From Allolobophora icterica (Eukaryota > Annelida > Clitellata > Crassiclitellata > Lumbricidae), in NCBI GenBank assembly GCA_963556255.1, contig OY744606.1:72064908-72128907 (forward strand): DNA of 64,000 bases, in the 5' to 3' direction. Below, one piece after another: positions 25,101-37,267 of this stretch. Numbering within the stretch: the stretch's first letter is position 1; each line of letters begins with the position of its first letter. Below the pieces are notes generated by a model, which made no database searches, was not told the DNA's origin, and saw only the letters and a program-made list of their open reading frames with translations. The translations under genes were made by a program, and so were the position numbers.

Positions 25101-27485
25101 TATGTACACTTAACTGATTAATTAGTGAACTTATTGCTCTTCTGTTGTCTGCATGGTGTTAATCAAGTCTACGCGAACAGCATACCCAGAGTCATAATAT
25201 GGAGTCTTCTCAGAAGGCTCAAGCCTTCAATAGTTCGATTTCTAACCCAACACCCTACCGAATAGAACACTATGCCACACAATATCATTTCAGTGTTGTA
25301 GTTATTGGCATTTACCAATCTCTTGGGTGGTAAGCAGGATATTGTTGATTGTGGTACGGCAACAACATACTTTTGCCATACCACTTTTTGTCTGTTAAAA
25401 GCTTTAGTCTCCAGACCCTCTAATTTTCCATACTACTTTTCAAATCGTGGTTATGCCACTGGTCCAGAGTAGTTTGGAAAGGTTGTTTGCTTTGGTGATT
25501 AGGTCCTAGCCTATGTGGTGAACATTTTCAGGACTGTTGACCACATCTGGCCATAAGGATTGTAAGAAGTAAATACTAACAAACCGACAAATGCTTAACA
25601 CTGATCAGTGTATGTCTGTACATAATTGGCTGCACTTTTCACCCGTATCTATTTCATCATGTCTAAACCAAATTTTGCATATGTTTACCACTTTTATGTA
25701 TGTCTACAGTTCCAGCACAATATATGTGCATATGTATACGAATGTTATTCATTTTCTTCATATGTGGCACGATGCAATTATGCACTACCAATGTTATCTA
25801 CTTCTTTATATCCAGCAGAATGGTTGCACAGTTTATTATTGTTACCCATTTCTTCATGCATGGCACTACATGCATACATTTTCCAAGCTTTATTGTTCTC
25901 TTCATTTCCAAGATACATTTTGCTCTTATTCGCTCGAGCTGGCATCATGCAGTTTATAAGATGTATGTTTATTGGGTTTCACATTGTCTTTAATTCAGGT
26001 CTGTGACTCTTCTGGAGCAATATGGTTGTTAATGAAAATCGATTTTATGTTAGCAGTGGGACTTGCGGTCCATCTATAGTAATCTGAGGGCTCAAAGCCA
26101 GGCCAGCGTCCTTCTGCGTGCTGTAAGCAATGGCTAGAAGAGATTGGTGTCAGAGGCCATTCGGCCATAAACTGCTGTGAAATGGCCAGTTCCGTCCTGT
26201 GCAGCAACCGCCTGGACAAGATGGATGTAGAAAGCAATGAGATTAAACAGCTTCTAAGGCTGAACTAGGATTTTTTTAGGGAACTGGTGAGATGCGTTGC
26301 TTAGGGAACCAGTAGAACTTATGGTTCATCTAGAGGTAATGGTGCATACAGACTCATTTTTGCAAGGTTATAGCTTAGGAAAATGACATCTGTTATAAGA
26401 TTATGTGGCAGTTGAAGTTGGAAATACTGGTTTTATATCTGACTTAAAATAAATTAAAATATTGATAATTCTAAGGCTCATGATGATAACTTCAAGGAAA
26501 AAAGTGATAAAATTTCCAAACCAAATATATTACTAAATTTAAAATGAAGAAATATTTCAGACCTAGAAGTATGGTAATATTATACGACAGCTGTTGGTAG
26601 CATATTCCAAATACTTGTTATATTTTCTGGCAGTCAGGATGCTGTTGTTGATGATTCCAAAGAGGTTTGTTTGCGACTGGTAATACCACAGAAGCTTCTT
26701 TCAGTCTCTTGTTGTAATAAGGGTGAATGGTAAATTTAACACACTCGTATACACTCTCCTATACAGCAATTGGTATTGGGTTAAGTGATTCTGCTGAAAC
26801 ATAAACATTACCAAAGCAATCCAACAACAGGTCACCTTTTTAAAACTCCCAACCGACATCTTCATGTTAAGCTGGTTTAGTGTATATATTGCCACCCATG
26901 AGCTTATTATAGCCACACTTCTGGCTTCTGTTTTTGGCTATAGTTGTGGGGGCAGTCACACTGTTTATAGTGTTTGTACAACTAACTTTGGGGGACCTCC
27001 GAGTATGCACTCACTGGCCTACTATTTAGGCATTTGGATGCTAGTTAAAAATTTCAAGATGTAAACACCAGGCAGAATAGAATTTGAGATTCGGTATTTG
27101 AAATTTAACAGCACTTGTTTCTGTGCAGCAGCTTTGCTATCAACCTCTCTTTGTGAAACAGCATGTTGCCTGACGTATATATGCATGTGTGGGTCTTTCA
27201 GTCACGAATGCCCCATGATGCCTGGTTTTAAATTTGATTTATTCCAGACTTTTGTCTCTGTACATGGACAGTGTTAAGATTTTGCAAAAATTTTGTAGTT
27301 CATAATTTTGCGGTATGGGTGTGGTTAGGATTACTATAATTAGTCAGTGGTTTGGTCTCACTGGTTCCTCAATTGTTGGGGGGGGGGGATCTGATCCACA
27401 AAACCTGCAAGAGTATTCTTGTAGTGCTGGATAAAGTACGAAAACCCATTTTAGTATCCTGTGGGCCCAATATAAGAAGTTGCAG
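22111..27485. other. Gene-free 5.4 kb with skew change
   Basis: No exon could be supported. C exceeds G strongly at 23860-24080 (line 23881-23940: 24 C, 2 G). G and T exceed C and A from about 24270 (line 24421-24480: 19 G, 4 C, 23 T, 14 A). A degenerate SINE family 1 body may lie at 24515-24720. Open frames of 120-126 codons at 25591-26006 overlap in three frames and look like chance in pyrimidine-rich sequence. Confidence 0.45.
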
Positions 27486-27662
27486 CAGGGGCGTCTATGC
27501 CACAGAAACCTTGGAGCAAATGCTCCATCCAAGAAATAGGGTGGAAAGATCTGTCAGTGTGTGTGCCACCATTTTAGGGGGGAAGGAACGGGGAGGGGGA
27601 AGAAGAGGGGAAAAGGGACGTTGCTCCAATGACTTGGGGAGTTGGGGGTATAGACGCCCCTG
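27486..27662. mobile_element. 177-bp hAT-type MITE
   Basis: Inverted ends caggggcgtctatgcc (27486) and ggtatagacgcccctg (ends 27662). Flanking 8-mers agttgcag (27478-27485) and agttacag (27663-27670) match at 7 of 8. A G-rich interior (27576-27660) and no coding capacity. Confidence 0.75.
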
Positions 27663-27994
27663 AGTTACAGTGCTCAAATAATGTTATATAAATGTTTGTG
27701 AGTCTGGGACAGTATTAGACAAGCATCATGCAGTTAGACTTGCACACAGGGAGGCAGACAGACAGACCATTAGGTGCATAGGAGAGAGAGACAGACAGAG
27801 ACAGAGAGCGCTAGATGGCTTAGATGACTATTTATTGATCTCTGCATATCAGCACAATGGAGACAAGAGAATGCCATGTGCGCATACAATGCCAGGGAAT
27901 TCAGAGCACTGGCTCGAAGCAGTATGGATTCATAACCGTGGCAGTTCCATCAATCTAGGCAATAGTTTCTAGCCGTATAAATGTCAAATAATTG

Positions 27995-28245
27995 TGTTCT
28001 AAATGTAAGAACAGGAAACGGAGTTCCTCTGATGAAAATTGCGTCTGTGCTCGTGTCTTCTCTTTGGTTGGACCTTTGTTGTGGAACAGTCTTCGATTGC
28101 ATTATAAAATAAATCATGCTTTATATCTGATTCTGTTTAGCATATGTTTACAAAATAATTTCAAAATACACTCTTTTACATCGGTTAGATAGGACTCCAT
28201 GTGCCCTGGGTCTTTTTGAGGCATTTAAAAGGAGCTATATTTAAA
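27995..28245 (+). mobile_element. LINE RT C-terminal fragment
   Basis: The plus frame reads NCVCARVFSLVGPLLWNSLR and ends LQNNFKIHSF, the GPxxWNSL signature of LINE RT ends. It runs to a stop at about 28190, then ggagctatatttaaag. Upstream RT is absent. Confidence 0.7.
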
Positions 28246-28249
28246 GTTG

Positions 28250-30424
28250 CTTGCATGCATATGCACATAACTCGGGTTTCTTAACAAGGGATTTCTGTGA
28301 TGTCTATGGAGCTAGTTCATGACACTATTTTGTAAGAAATTCTGATGAGTGATCTAGGAATAACGGCATATCACTGAACATCAGATGAGTTTAAATGTAT
28401 CCGGTTTATTAGTCATACCATATTTGAAGGAGATTAGGAGCATTTTTGAACCCTTGAGTATGTGTATTTTTGTAATATTGTTAATCACAATCGTACCTGG
28501 AAATTTATATAGTTCCACTTCCAGAGAAACTCGTTGGGGGAAGTCTCAACCTTAGAACAGGAAACGGCTGTAATCAGGTTAATTACTAATCAGTTTCAAT
28601 AAACTAATGAATTAATATGAAGTGGTGGCAGTGTTGGTGTTTGGTACATGTGCGAACTGCCATTGGCAATAATTTTGGTGAATGGGTTGGCCTGAAGACG
28701 GTTTGTTTAGTATTTCTCAATTGCTATGTTGATGATTTAGTAGTATATAGATTTCTGGTCTTAGAAATTGAGTTATGGCATCCTTAAAAATAGGTCAGCA
28801 CAGTGCACACACAAATTTCAAGTTAACACTGCAGGGATTGAAATTTGCAAAAGATGAAGCAATTATCGTGACGTGTGACCTAATTGTGCAGAAATGTAAA
28901 TTTCTAGAAAAGTGAAGAGTTTGCACTCTTGAACACACTGTGATACTAGAACATAGTTTATATACTGTACGTGTTCTCTGCCATGACTAATAACTAACAA
29001 AAAATAACAGTTGTATTTTGTGGGAAATATTTATTCCATACCAATTATTTTAACTTTTGCAGTCAACCAAATCCTAAAGTACCAAGCTGTAGCATTGTTT
29101 TTAAACATGAATGTCATGCTCACAAAAGAATGTGAGTCAAACACATGTAAACATCACAATGTCAGTTGTCTGGCTTTGTCTAAATTAACTGTTAAGTGCA
29201 GCCCACTTCAGCCCAACTTTTTTAGACATTCTCACTTGCCACAAAGTATGTGATTCACCCGTCTCTGAATATAGACCTGTTTCTGAACAGAAGCTGCTAG
29301 TCTGGAGCTTGTGCTTTTGTTACAAATTTACTACTCTGAAATATCATCTTCAAATTCATCTTGAGTTTCATATTCATCTTGGTTTGTTTCCTTTCTTCTG
29401 TTTCTGATTTTTTTTCGTCTGTTTTCGATTCTGTTTCTTGACTGACAGTTTGCAGCCACAGCTGTCAACTTCTTGTTGGCATTATAGCCTGTTCAGAAGT
29501 CTGATGTGCAGAAGATGGTTTCAGACAAAGTAAAACTTTTGCACTCTCAGGCGTCCTTGACCTTGTGGAATCAAACAGATATACCAGTGATGTTCTGGTG
29601 TTAAGCATTTTACCTGAAATTTTACGGAAATTCCAACATGCAGGCATAATGATACGCTACAAAAAAGGTGTGTTGCTGGAATGAGCTACTACGTTTTTTG
29701 CTGAAAATAGACCCCAAGCAGCTTTGTTTTTGATGCAGCCGTGGACTAAGAGATGGTACAGTTTCATGGATTATGAAACAGATTGTATATTTAACCGAGT
29801 ATATCTGATACTATCGGTTTATAGTACCAGGTAATCATCAGGCTGCACTTTTTTGGGTTTGAAGTCAGATCTAGTGTTTTGTATTGTTAAAAGGCGAAGG
29901 TAACACCTGTTGGCAAACCACAGTATGGTCCATAGATTGAAGAGTCGATGGGCTAAGTACTGTGCAAGCAGGACCGCAGCAATCAGTGCAATAGAACAAA
30001 ATATGGGTTAAGGTAAGATCAACATCAATGGCCTTGGCAACCGTAAGATGTTGTTACACTGAATATATGCAGTGCTTTCTAGATCGGCACTACTTTCATT
30101 AAACGCGATTGAATAAAAATGACAACTGTATACAAAAGTGCTTTAAAGGTGTTTAATAGAGTGGGTTGATTGAATAAATGATTGAGTTCAATTGATTAAC
30201 ATGAGTACTAGAACCTCTGCAGGGAAACCCATTGTTTGAACAAGGATGACGATTCTGTCAAATTCAGCAGTTAGTGTTTTGAAAGAGCTTGTAACAGGTT
30301 GGATATTTTTTAAATGATTACACTAAGGACTTCTTGCAAAAACAACCACTGCAATCCACAAATAGGATACATTTATATATATGTGCAACGTTCATTGTGA
30401 TGAACTTGGAAATCGTAATTGTTT
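28250..30424. other. Gene-free 2.2 kb
   Basis: I see no exon, RNA gene or recognisable element. The tttatatagttcc motif near 28504 could be a worn retroposon tail. Confidence 0.4.
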
Positions 30425-30555
30425 TTGATGAAATTGGTACATTATTATGAACTTCAATTGAAATTGGTACATTATTATGAACTTGAAATTGGTACATCAT
30501 TATGAAATTGAAATTGGTACATTATTGTGAACTTGAATTGAAATTGGTAAATTAT
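30425..30555 (+). repeat. 30-bp minisatellite, left part
   Basis: About four copies of a 30-bp unit (gaacttgaattgaaattgg + tacattattat). The array is split by the 725-bp element that follows and resumes at 31281. Confidence 0.85.
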
Positions 30556-31280
30556 TAGGGCATAGCCGGGTACTGACCCGGATACCCGGAAATTCCGGGT
30601 ATTGAACACCCGGAAGACACCCGGACCCGGAGCTGAAAGGTCATCCGGGTCCGGGTGGGTAATTGTCAACTAACAGTAACATAATGTAATGACATCAGGA
30701 ACAGTAAGTTGCCTTGGCGACGGCCTTTGGCTGTCCATGATCTGCCGGCGTTTTCTTTTGATTATTGAGAGCTCCAGCAAGCCCCTCTCCCCTCCTCATT
30801 TCGCCTATGCCCCGACGATTTCCTTTGATGTTAAGAACTCCATCAAGTCCCTCTCCCCTCCTCCTTTCGCCTATGCCCCGACAATTTCCTTTGATGTTTT
30901 GAACTCCATCAAGTCCCACTCCCCTCCTCCTTTTGCCTAAGCACCGACAATTTCCTTTGATTATAAAGGGCTCCAGCAAGTTCCTATCCCCTCCTCCTTT
31001 CACCTATACGCGGACAATTCTCTTTGATTATTGAGAACGCCATCTAGTTCCTCTCTCCCACCCTTTTCGATCATTGCAGTTATTTTCTTTGTTCATTAAA
31101 ATGTTCTGAAGTTGATTCGTAGAGGGTAGAGTGGAGTTATTTTTTCGCGACATTGTGTTCGGATTAGAGATTTGAGATGACTTTTAGTTTTAATACTTTT
31201 AGTACCCGGACCCGGCAGATTTTTATTCAAACTACCCGGACCCGGTACCCGGTTGAAAAACGGCACCCGGCTATGCCCTA
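30556..31280. mobile_element. 725-bp hAT-type element with ACCCGG-rich ends
   Basis: Perfect 16-bp inverted ends (tagggcatagccgggt / acccggctatgcccta) are flanked by identical 8-bp duplications taaattat (30548-30555, 31281-31288). Both subterminal zones carry many (A)CCCGG/CCGGGT words: about ten on the left to 30660, about six on the right from 31200. The centre (30770-31060) holds four to five tandem copies of a unit of about 66 bp with ctcccctcctcc, ccccgacaatttcctttga. No transposase, so non-autonomous. Short frames across the 66-bp units are artefacts. Confidence 0.9.
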
Positions 31281-31495
31281 TAAATTATTATGAACTTGAA
31301 TTGAATCTGTTTACTTTGTTGACACTATATGTACTGTTATGTTCTTGTTGCTTGCTTGTTGATTTGTTGATACAATAAAATTCAATTCGAAACATAAAAA
31401 AAACTTGAAATGGGTACATTATTGTGAACTTGAATTGAAATTGGTGCTTTTTATGAAGTTGAATTGAAATTGGTACATTATTATGAACTTGGAAA
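31281..31495 (+). repeat. 30-bp minisatellite, right part
   Basis: Copies of the same gaacttgaattgaa unit resume right after the hAT element (31281-31310) and again at 31400-31490. Confidence 0.75.
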
Positions 31496-31499
31496 TCTT

Positions 31500-32757
31500 A
31501 ATCTTTATCAGTGAAGTCAGAGTTTTAGGGAATATTTTGCCACTTTGTTATCTTTACCAAATTCAAATGAAGTCTGAATTTTGTGCAGGACTGTAATCTA
31601 AGCCTTCTAATGTATGTTTGATTACTTCCAGCTTCCCTGGAAGCCTGGCCTATGTCTAATTGTTTGCCCTACGTCCAAGGTTAATTACTTGAGTGTGGGT
31701 CTTTAGATAATCAGCTGTCTGGCAGTTGTAAATTGTTCTCTTTGAACTTATGAAAGTTGCACCGAGTGGACTGAGCCGAGCGAAGTTCTAAATATAGATT
31801 CTAGCATAAAGATCTCCATTACTGAGCTGCAATTACTTTAGGAAGAAGGCCTAAGCTGCAGCCTGGTTTGAAACCTCTGGTAGTGTTTGAACAAGTGATT
31901 GGAGATGTGGAGCTTTGAGAGGTTTATTTGTTTAGACTCAAATCATTCTAGAGGTTTAGACATCACTGCTTTAGACAATAGATGCTCTGTGGGCATTTGA
32001 TTGCATATCTTATTTGTCTTAGTTGAAGAAAACTGAATAGTTAGCACTGAATGAAAGCATATAAATATTTGTCAACAGTGCTGTTATTTTGGCTTTGCAG
32101 GCAGTAATTTTAGTGATTGTTGATGTCTAATTTCAGAGACCTGTCAATTGAAGGAAATTGGTGAGTACATAGTATTGGATAAACAGGTTCTGAAAATCAT
32201 GAATAGGATTGCTGTATGGGATATAGGACAGGGATTATGGTGGACTGTATCTGAAGGGGTTTTCTCTCGTCTGCTTTTTGACAATATGAAGTATGAGCTT
32301 TGCAGTGGTTGACTGGCTATTGTGCCTGTGTGCCACTGGCACATGGGATTGGGCCCCTCTGGTTTAGCACACGTACACATAGCCCGTAAGGCAGAAAGGA
32401 ATTAATTATACATCTCAGATTTTTTTATTTCTCAATTTCTTAGAAACAATTTGCATATTAACAATCAATTAAATAATATGTTAAATAACACTTTAAAACA
32501 ATAACAGTGCTCAACATTTGTTTTTATTATTTTTATTTATTTTTTATTATGTGCAGGATATGCCTAAAATAAATTTGGTAAATCTGCATCTTATGAGCCA
32601 GGTTGGGCCTGGGGCCCTTGTATGACTGAAATGGCAAGGCCCCCAATATGGTCCAAGTCCGACTCTGGAGCTTTGTGCTGCAGTAGTGTCTGGAGAGAGC
32701 AGACCTCCACTATCATGGTCAGTGAAAGCACTGACGTATTTCATCTCACAAAGCAGA
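31500..32757. other. Gene-free 1.25 kb
   Basis: No gene seen. GGGCCC-containing words near 32345 and 32605 hint at an old repeat, but no ends could be defined. Confidence 0.4.
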
Positions 32758-33360
32758 CCTTTCAACAACGTTCCCTCTAAGCTGCGCGGCCGCGCAGCTC
32801 ATTGGAAAATGCCGCGCAGCAGTTTCAAAATTCCGCGCAGAAGTTTTGATAGCAAATATATATGAGCTAAAGTTTTGTTTAACTTAAGGTAGGCCATTGA
32901 CTTATTAACATACTTATTTATCTTTGCGTCAACGGAAGGCCAAGATCTGTGTGCGCCCGCAGAGGACCATGCCAGTCACAACCGTTGGTCACAACCACGG
33001 ATTTCTATTAATGGATCGGTGATCACACCTCCACATCCAGTGTCTGTCTGTGTCAGTGTCTCTCATTAACTGGGACGTCATGCGTTGACTCACAAGCAGC
33101 AGACCAGCTTGAGAGGGATGCTGGTAGCCCAAGGTTTCTCCACTGAGTGGAAAGATCTTGCTGATAAGCCTGATGCTGGTGAGCTGCCTTGCCGCTATGC
33201 GACTGCACCGGCTAGCTAGCTTCCAACCGATGATGCCTTAATTACTATAATTAGGCCTGTGTGTCCATCAGATTATCCTTGTAGGATTCTACTTTGAAAG
33301 TTGCTACCGGTTTGATACATCATACAGCATAATATTTCTTTGTGACTAAAATTTGTAACC

Positions 33361-33671
33361 AATGTCGAAACGTAAAACGAACCACACTATATTAGATAAA
33401 AAAACTTTTCAAGAAGTGTAGTTCTAAGTTTAAAACCGAATGGCTTAGTGAGCTGGTAGAGACAGAACTTCCAACGTCAGCAGAACACCGACGAACGAAA
33501 CTGGGCGATGTCTTCATTTATAGTGAGAGCACTGATGATGCCGTTTGTCAGTTGTGTCAACAAGCTCGTGCTGTCGGCGATTTCAGTACCGGGAAACGCT
33601 GGGACGATTGGAAAATGGAATACTTGAAGCGCCACCCTTTCTCAGAAAATTCATTTCGATTCGGTGTCTAA
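33361..33671 (+). pseudogene. hAT transposase N-terminal BED-finger remnant
   Basis: After an ATG at 33363 the frame breaks in an A7 run near 33400. The shifted frame reads FKTEWLSELVE, then DDAVCQLCQQA and DDWKMEYLKRH, a Cys-x2-Cys...His pattern as in BED-type zinc fingers of hAT-derived proteins. It ends at a stop near 33669. It would have bound transposon ends; now dead. Confidence 0.65.
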
Positions 33672-33739
33672 ACTAAAATGCCAAAAGTCCGGAAGCCTGC
33701 ACAGACTACTAACTGAAAGCGCTGAAGATCGATTACTGC

Positions 33740-33967
33740 ATGGATGTGTGTGCAACGTTTCAGGCATCAAGTGTAGACTATGAACGCGGTTTTAGCCTAA
33801 GGAACGCCATCAAGACCAAATCTCGGAACCGTCTGGAAACTGACCACTTGGACATGATGATGTCTTTGATGAGGATAAAGTCTTATCAAGGTTCTGGATT
33901 GGAAGTCAATCTCGACAGAGTTTTTCAAATATGGTCATCGCAGAAGGATAGGCAGCAGAAACTTTAG
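33740..33967 (+). pseudogene. hAT transposase C-terminal dimerisation-domain remnant
   Basis: The 75-codon frame includes SSVDYERGFSLRNAIKTKSRNRL and TDHLDMMMSLMRI, the CERxFS...K-R-RL...HLdaLMRI pattern of the hAT family dimerisation (hATC) domain, ending at TAG. The RNase H-like DDE core that should precede it is missing; only about 70 bp separate it from the BED remnant. Confidence 0.8.
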
Positions 33968-34316
33968 CATTCAGCATTATTTTGAGGCTAGATTAAGAAC
34001 TACATGTAGGTCTATAGTTTATTTTATTTTTGCATTCGTAATCGTAGCATAATATTTTCACTACGATAACGTATGAAAACTATACGTAATTTATTAGTCA
34101 TACATGTCTTTAATAAAAAGACATTATTACGAACGTGTATGTACTATGTAGTCAGTAATTACAACTTAGAATTGCAACCACAAATGTTTCTGAATGTGTT
34201 GCTCACGCGGTAATTAGGCTGCTCAAACACCGGCCAGTTCCGCGTACGCAAGAAAAAAATTAGAGGGAACGTTGCCTTTCAATCTTGTGACCAAACAGTC
34301 GGACAATATGTTTTAG

Positions 34317-34602
34317 CAGATTGTTTTATTGCATGATCATTTTTTCTTTGCTTGGTCTGTGGATGGCTTGGATGAAGATCTTTCTGACTGAATACGTATG
34401 CGTGTGTTGGGTGACTATTATCTGGAACACGCAGGCTATAGACAGCATCCACCAACACACGACACGTTTATTTTGTTTTTTGCAGATTGTTTTATTGCAT
34501 GATCAGTTTTTCTTTGCTTATTCTGTGGATGACTTGGAGGAAAATCTTTCTGGCAGGATACTCATTGCTTGTGCTGGGTAACTGGAATAAGCAGGCTCTA
34601 GT
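34317..34602 (+). repeat. Tandem duplication, period about 166 bp
   Basis: cagattgttttattgcatga begins at about 34317 and again at 34483, followed in both by tttttctttgctt, ctgtggatg, atctttctg, and gcaggct. Two diverged copies; the frames through them are not supported as genes. Confidence 0.75.
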
Positions 34603-35102
34603 ATGTTCATTGACACAATTGTCTGGTAATGAGGCACTGTTTATAGCATTTAACCAGACATTATTGTAGCATTATGTAGTAATGTGACACAAATGACTGC
34701 CAGTAGGTGACATTGTATATGCGAGGACTCCGTGCAAGTTATGCCTGTGAACCTTCTAGACACACTAGTTTGTGCTTTTACCAGGCATTACTTTTTAGAA
34801 TGTGCTTTGAAGTAGGGTTGTTGTTTAAGGATGAACTTGGGTTTTAGAGATTTGTTGGATGGTGATTAATTGTGGGAGCTTGTAATGTTTGCAGCTGCTG
34901 TGGGAGTCTGCAGTAACTTGTTGAATTATAAACCACAGACCCATGCAGTTTGACCTGCCAGTGTACGAAACTGGGCCTTGAAACTGATGCAGTTGTAATT
35001 CATTTAAAAACTTAATTAATGCCTTTGTAGTATTAAATAAATTAGTGTATTGAAAGAGCTTGCAATTTTTTGTTTAAATTAACAACAAAAATTGTTTAAG
35101 TT
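34603..35102. other. Gene-free spacer
   Basis: Nothing recognisable. Confidence 0.4.
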
Positions 35103-35360
35103 CTGTGATTGTAACATGCTTTTTAATATAAAAATACTCCTGGATAGTTTCAAAGCTCTGTGAGTGTGATATGCCTTTTTAGTATAAAAATACTCCTGGA
35201 TAGTTTCAGCTGTGAGTGTGATATGCCTTTCTTATATAAAAATACTCCTGGATAGTTTTGGCTGTGAGTGTGATATGCCTTTTTAATATAAAAATACTCC
35301 TGGATAGTTTCGGCTGTGAGTGTGATGGGCCTTTGTAGTATAAAAAGACTCCTGAATACT
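35103..35360 (+). repeat. 52-bp tandem repeat, five copies
   Basis: actcctggatag occurs at 35136, 35192, 35244, 35296 and (as actcctgaata) 35348: one 56-bp and three 52-bp steps. Each unit holds agtataaaaatact, itself an inverted repeat, and gctgtgagtgtgatatgcc. Confidence 0.9.
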
Positions 35361-35834
35361 TAGAAGAGCATAATTATAAACAGCCCCTCATTGCGGTTTA
35401 GCAGTTACAGATTTATGGAAGGGAGTCTTACTGTTGAAGGTTTACAATCATCCTGGTCGTGCCGGCCATGTGGGTAGCATTTTCTAATATTAGCCTAGTT
35501 TCATTTGAAGCCAACTGCTAAAAATAGCAACTGTCAGGAACTGACTAGGCGACCTATACCGTATTTCTGTTATCTGCTGGAGAGGAAGGACCTGGAGGGA
35601 TGGAAGCGGGCCTGGCTTCCGTTGATGGAAGCAGGTACTTGGTCAAGATTAGCCTAGATTTGGTTCTGTCCAAACTGAACTGTGCTTCAGCAGGGCTGTG
35701 TCCAAAGTTTGCATTTACCTTTGTACTTAACCGGAGGGCAGGCTGTCTTTCTATGGATTTCATAGGTAAAAAACTGAGTGGCTCTGAAGTTTGGAAATGT
35801 GCACAGGTAAGATGACTTCAGGTGTTTTCTTTGT

Positions 35835-36115
35835 TGTTAGTGTGCTGGACTGTCAAGTGAGAGTTTGGAGTTAAAATCCCTACCAGGGTAGAAAGACGTT
35901 TGAAGGTTTCTGGTCCATCTGTGGTCCCTAGTGAATTTGAGAATAAAATGAGTACACCGACTGTACTCTGAGTGGGAAGATCAGGCAGTAAGGGAGAGAG
36001 CTGATCACTTCCTTCACGTTCAAAGCTAGGAAATCTTAAATCGACAGCACGGCTGCTTCTTGGAGTTTAGCTTAATGAATTGCTTAAAATTCTTCTTCTT
36101 TTGGTGACCCCATGC
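35835..36115 (+). mobile_element. SINE family 1 copy
   Basis: gttagtgtgctggactgtc and gagttaaaatccctacca correspond to A- and B-box regions. ggtccatctgtgg, gagtacaccgactgtactctg, gagagctgatcacttcc and a CTT tail (36105) follow as in the 21.8-kb copy. Confidence 0.6.
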
Positions 36116-36147
36116 AGTATGTGTGGCTGCAGTCAGTCACTTTGTAG

Positions 36148-36248
36148 CTTCACTCACATGGTACTTTATAAAACACCCTTTAGAAGTACAGAGTAGTGCT
36201 TCACTCAATGGTACTTTATAAAACACCCTTTAGAAGTACAGAGTAGCA
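36148..36248 (+). repeat. 50-bp tandem duplication
   Basis: cttcactca(ca)tggtactttataaaacaccctttag... is present twice; gtactttata starts at 36161 and 36211. The two copies look almost identical, so the duplication is recent. Confidence 0.85.
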
Positions 36249-36264
36249 GGCTTCTTAGGACACT

Positions 36265-36835
36265 GTATAGTTAATTAGTAACTTCTATCATGCCAATGTC
36301 TAACGCACAAGGCATCAACCGATGGCACACCAAAACTAAGCCATAATCAGGTCAATATCCAGACACTCAGTCTGCTAAGATAGTCGATAGTATACACATT
36401 GTCTCTGCCATGTGTTTATGGTTGGCAGTAGCTGATGAAATTTATTTATTAAGAACATTTTTAACGCGCACAAAGTCACACAGAAATGCGAATCTGAGGC
36501 GCGGTTAGTCAGTTGCCAGATGAAGAGCAATTAGATATCCAGATGTTTGAAAGCCAGTGAGAAATAGTGAGTTTTCTGGCATTTCTTGAAAGAAGAAGAG
36601 GTCGAGCAACGGATAAACATTGGTAGTCGATTCCATTCCTTAGGGGCTGCAACACAAAATGCACGAGAGCCCATGGCAGTGCTACATCTAGGCTCAACCA
36701 AAAATCCCATAACCGAAGACTGCAGACTGCTTGGCGGGATGTAAGGAGAGAGAGTAGACTGAAAATAACTGTTGGAGGTAGGCTGATCAAGTAAGGGTGA
36801 AATTCCCACTTCCCCTTCAAATCACACCCAAACTG
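36265..36835 (-). mobile_element. LINE 3' end with RT C-terminus and 3' UTR
   Basis: On the minus strand, 36809-36531 reads GSRAFCVAAPKEWNRLPMFIR and FKKCQKTHYFSLAFKHLDI before a stop at 36531. A 3' UTR with the gcatcaaccgatgg word block follows (36265-36410). It is 5'-truncated at 36835, where cagtttgggtgtg begins. Its first 245 bp are repeated, inverted and identical, at 37566-37810. Confidence 0.85.
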
Positions 36836-37267
36836 TGAGACTTTTACATGACAGTAGAAGTATATGGCTGGTAGGGATGTAGCAGGTATTACGGGACAGG
36901 GCTGCAGTCCGTGGTGTTTTTTATCGGTATGGTATTGATTGATAAATGTGCAATGCCGAGGCGATAGGGTCCCGTTATAAAAATACGTACATTTCCATTA
37001 ATTCTTGCCTCTGTCAAACGGTTGCAGGTTTGAACGTGCAGTGAGAGACGGATGATGTGGCGTGCAACAAGCTTGGGCAAGACATTTATGCAGAATAGTT
37101 TCAATGGATTTGTGAGGTAGATTGATTGGGAGGTGAATATAACCACTATCCATTGCTACTAGCGCTTGGAGGGGTTCCTAATTTGTGCTTTATTAAACTC
37201 CAGATACATACATACTTACATACATACATATGTATGTACCTGTTTCATGTGGCCTTTACTTGATATT

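Larger units (their letters stand above)
32766..34274 (+). mobile_element. 1.5-kb hAT transposon, internally deleted
   Basis: The 15-bp inverted ends caacgttccctctaa (32766-32780) / ttagagggaacgttg (34260-34274) are flanked by perfect 8-bp duplications cctttcaa (32758-32765 and 34275-34282). Next to the left end lies an 18-bp palindrome gctgcgcggccgcgcagc and repeated ccgcgcag words, typical subterminal transposase-binding structure. It encodes a broken N-terminal zinc finger and a C-terminal dimerisation domain, but no catalytic core. Confidence 0.92.

Noticed and set aside
25591..26006. Three overlapping plus frames of 97-126 codons rich in His/Tyr/Cys
   Set aside because: All three frames open in the same pyrimidine-rich sequence, no domain or splice pattern.
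30689..31003. Open frames of 83 and 102 codons
   Set aside because: Translation of the 66-bp tandem core of the hAT element; both strands open.
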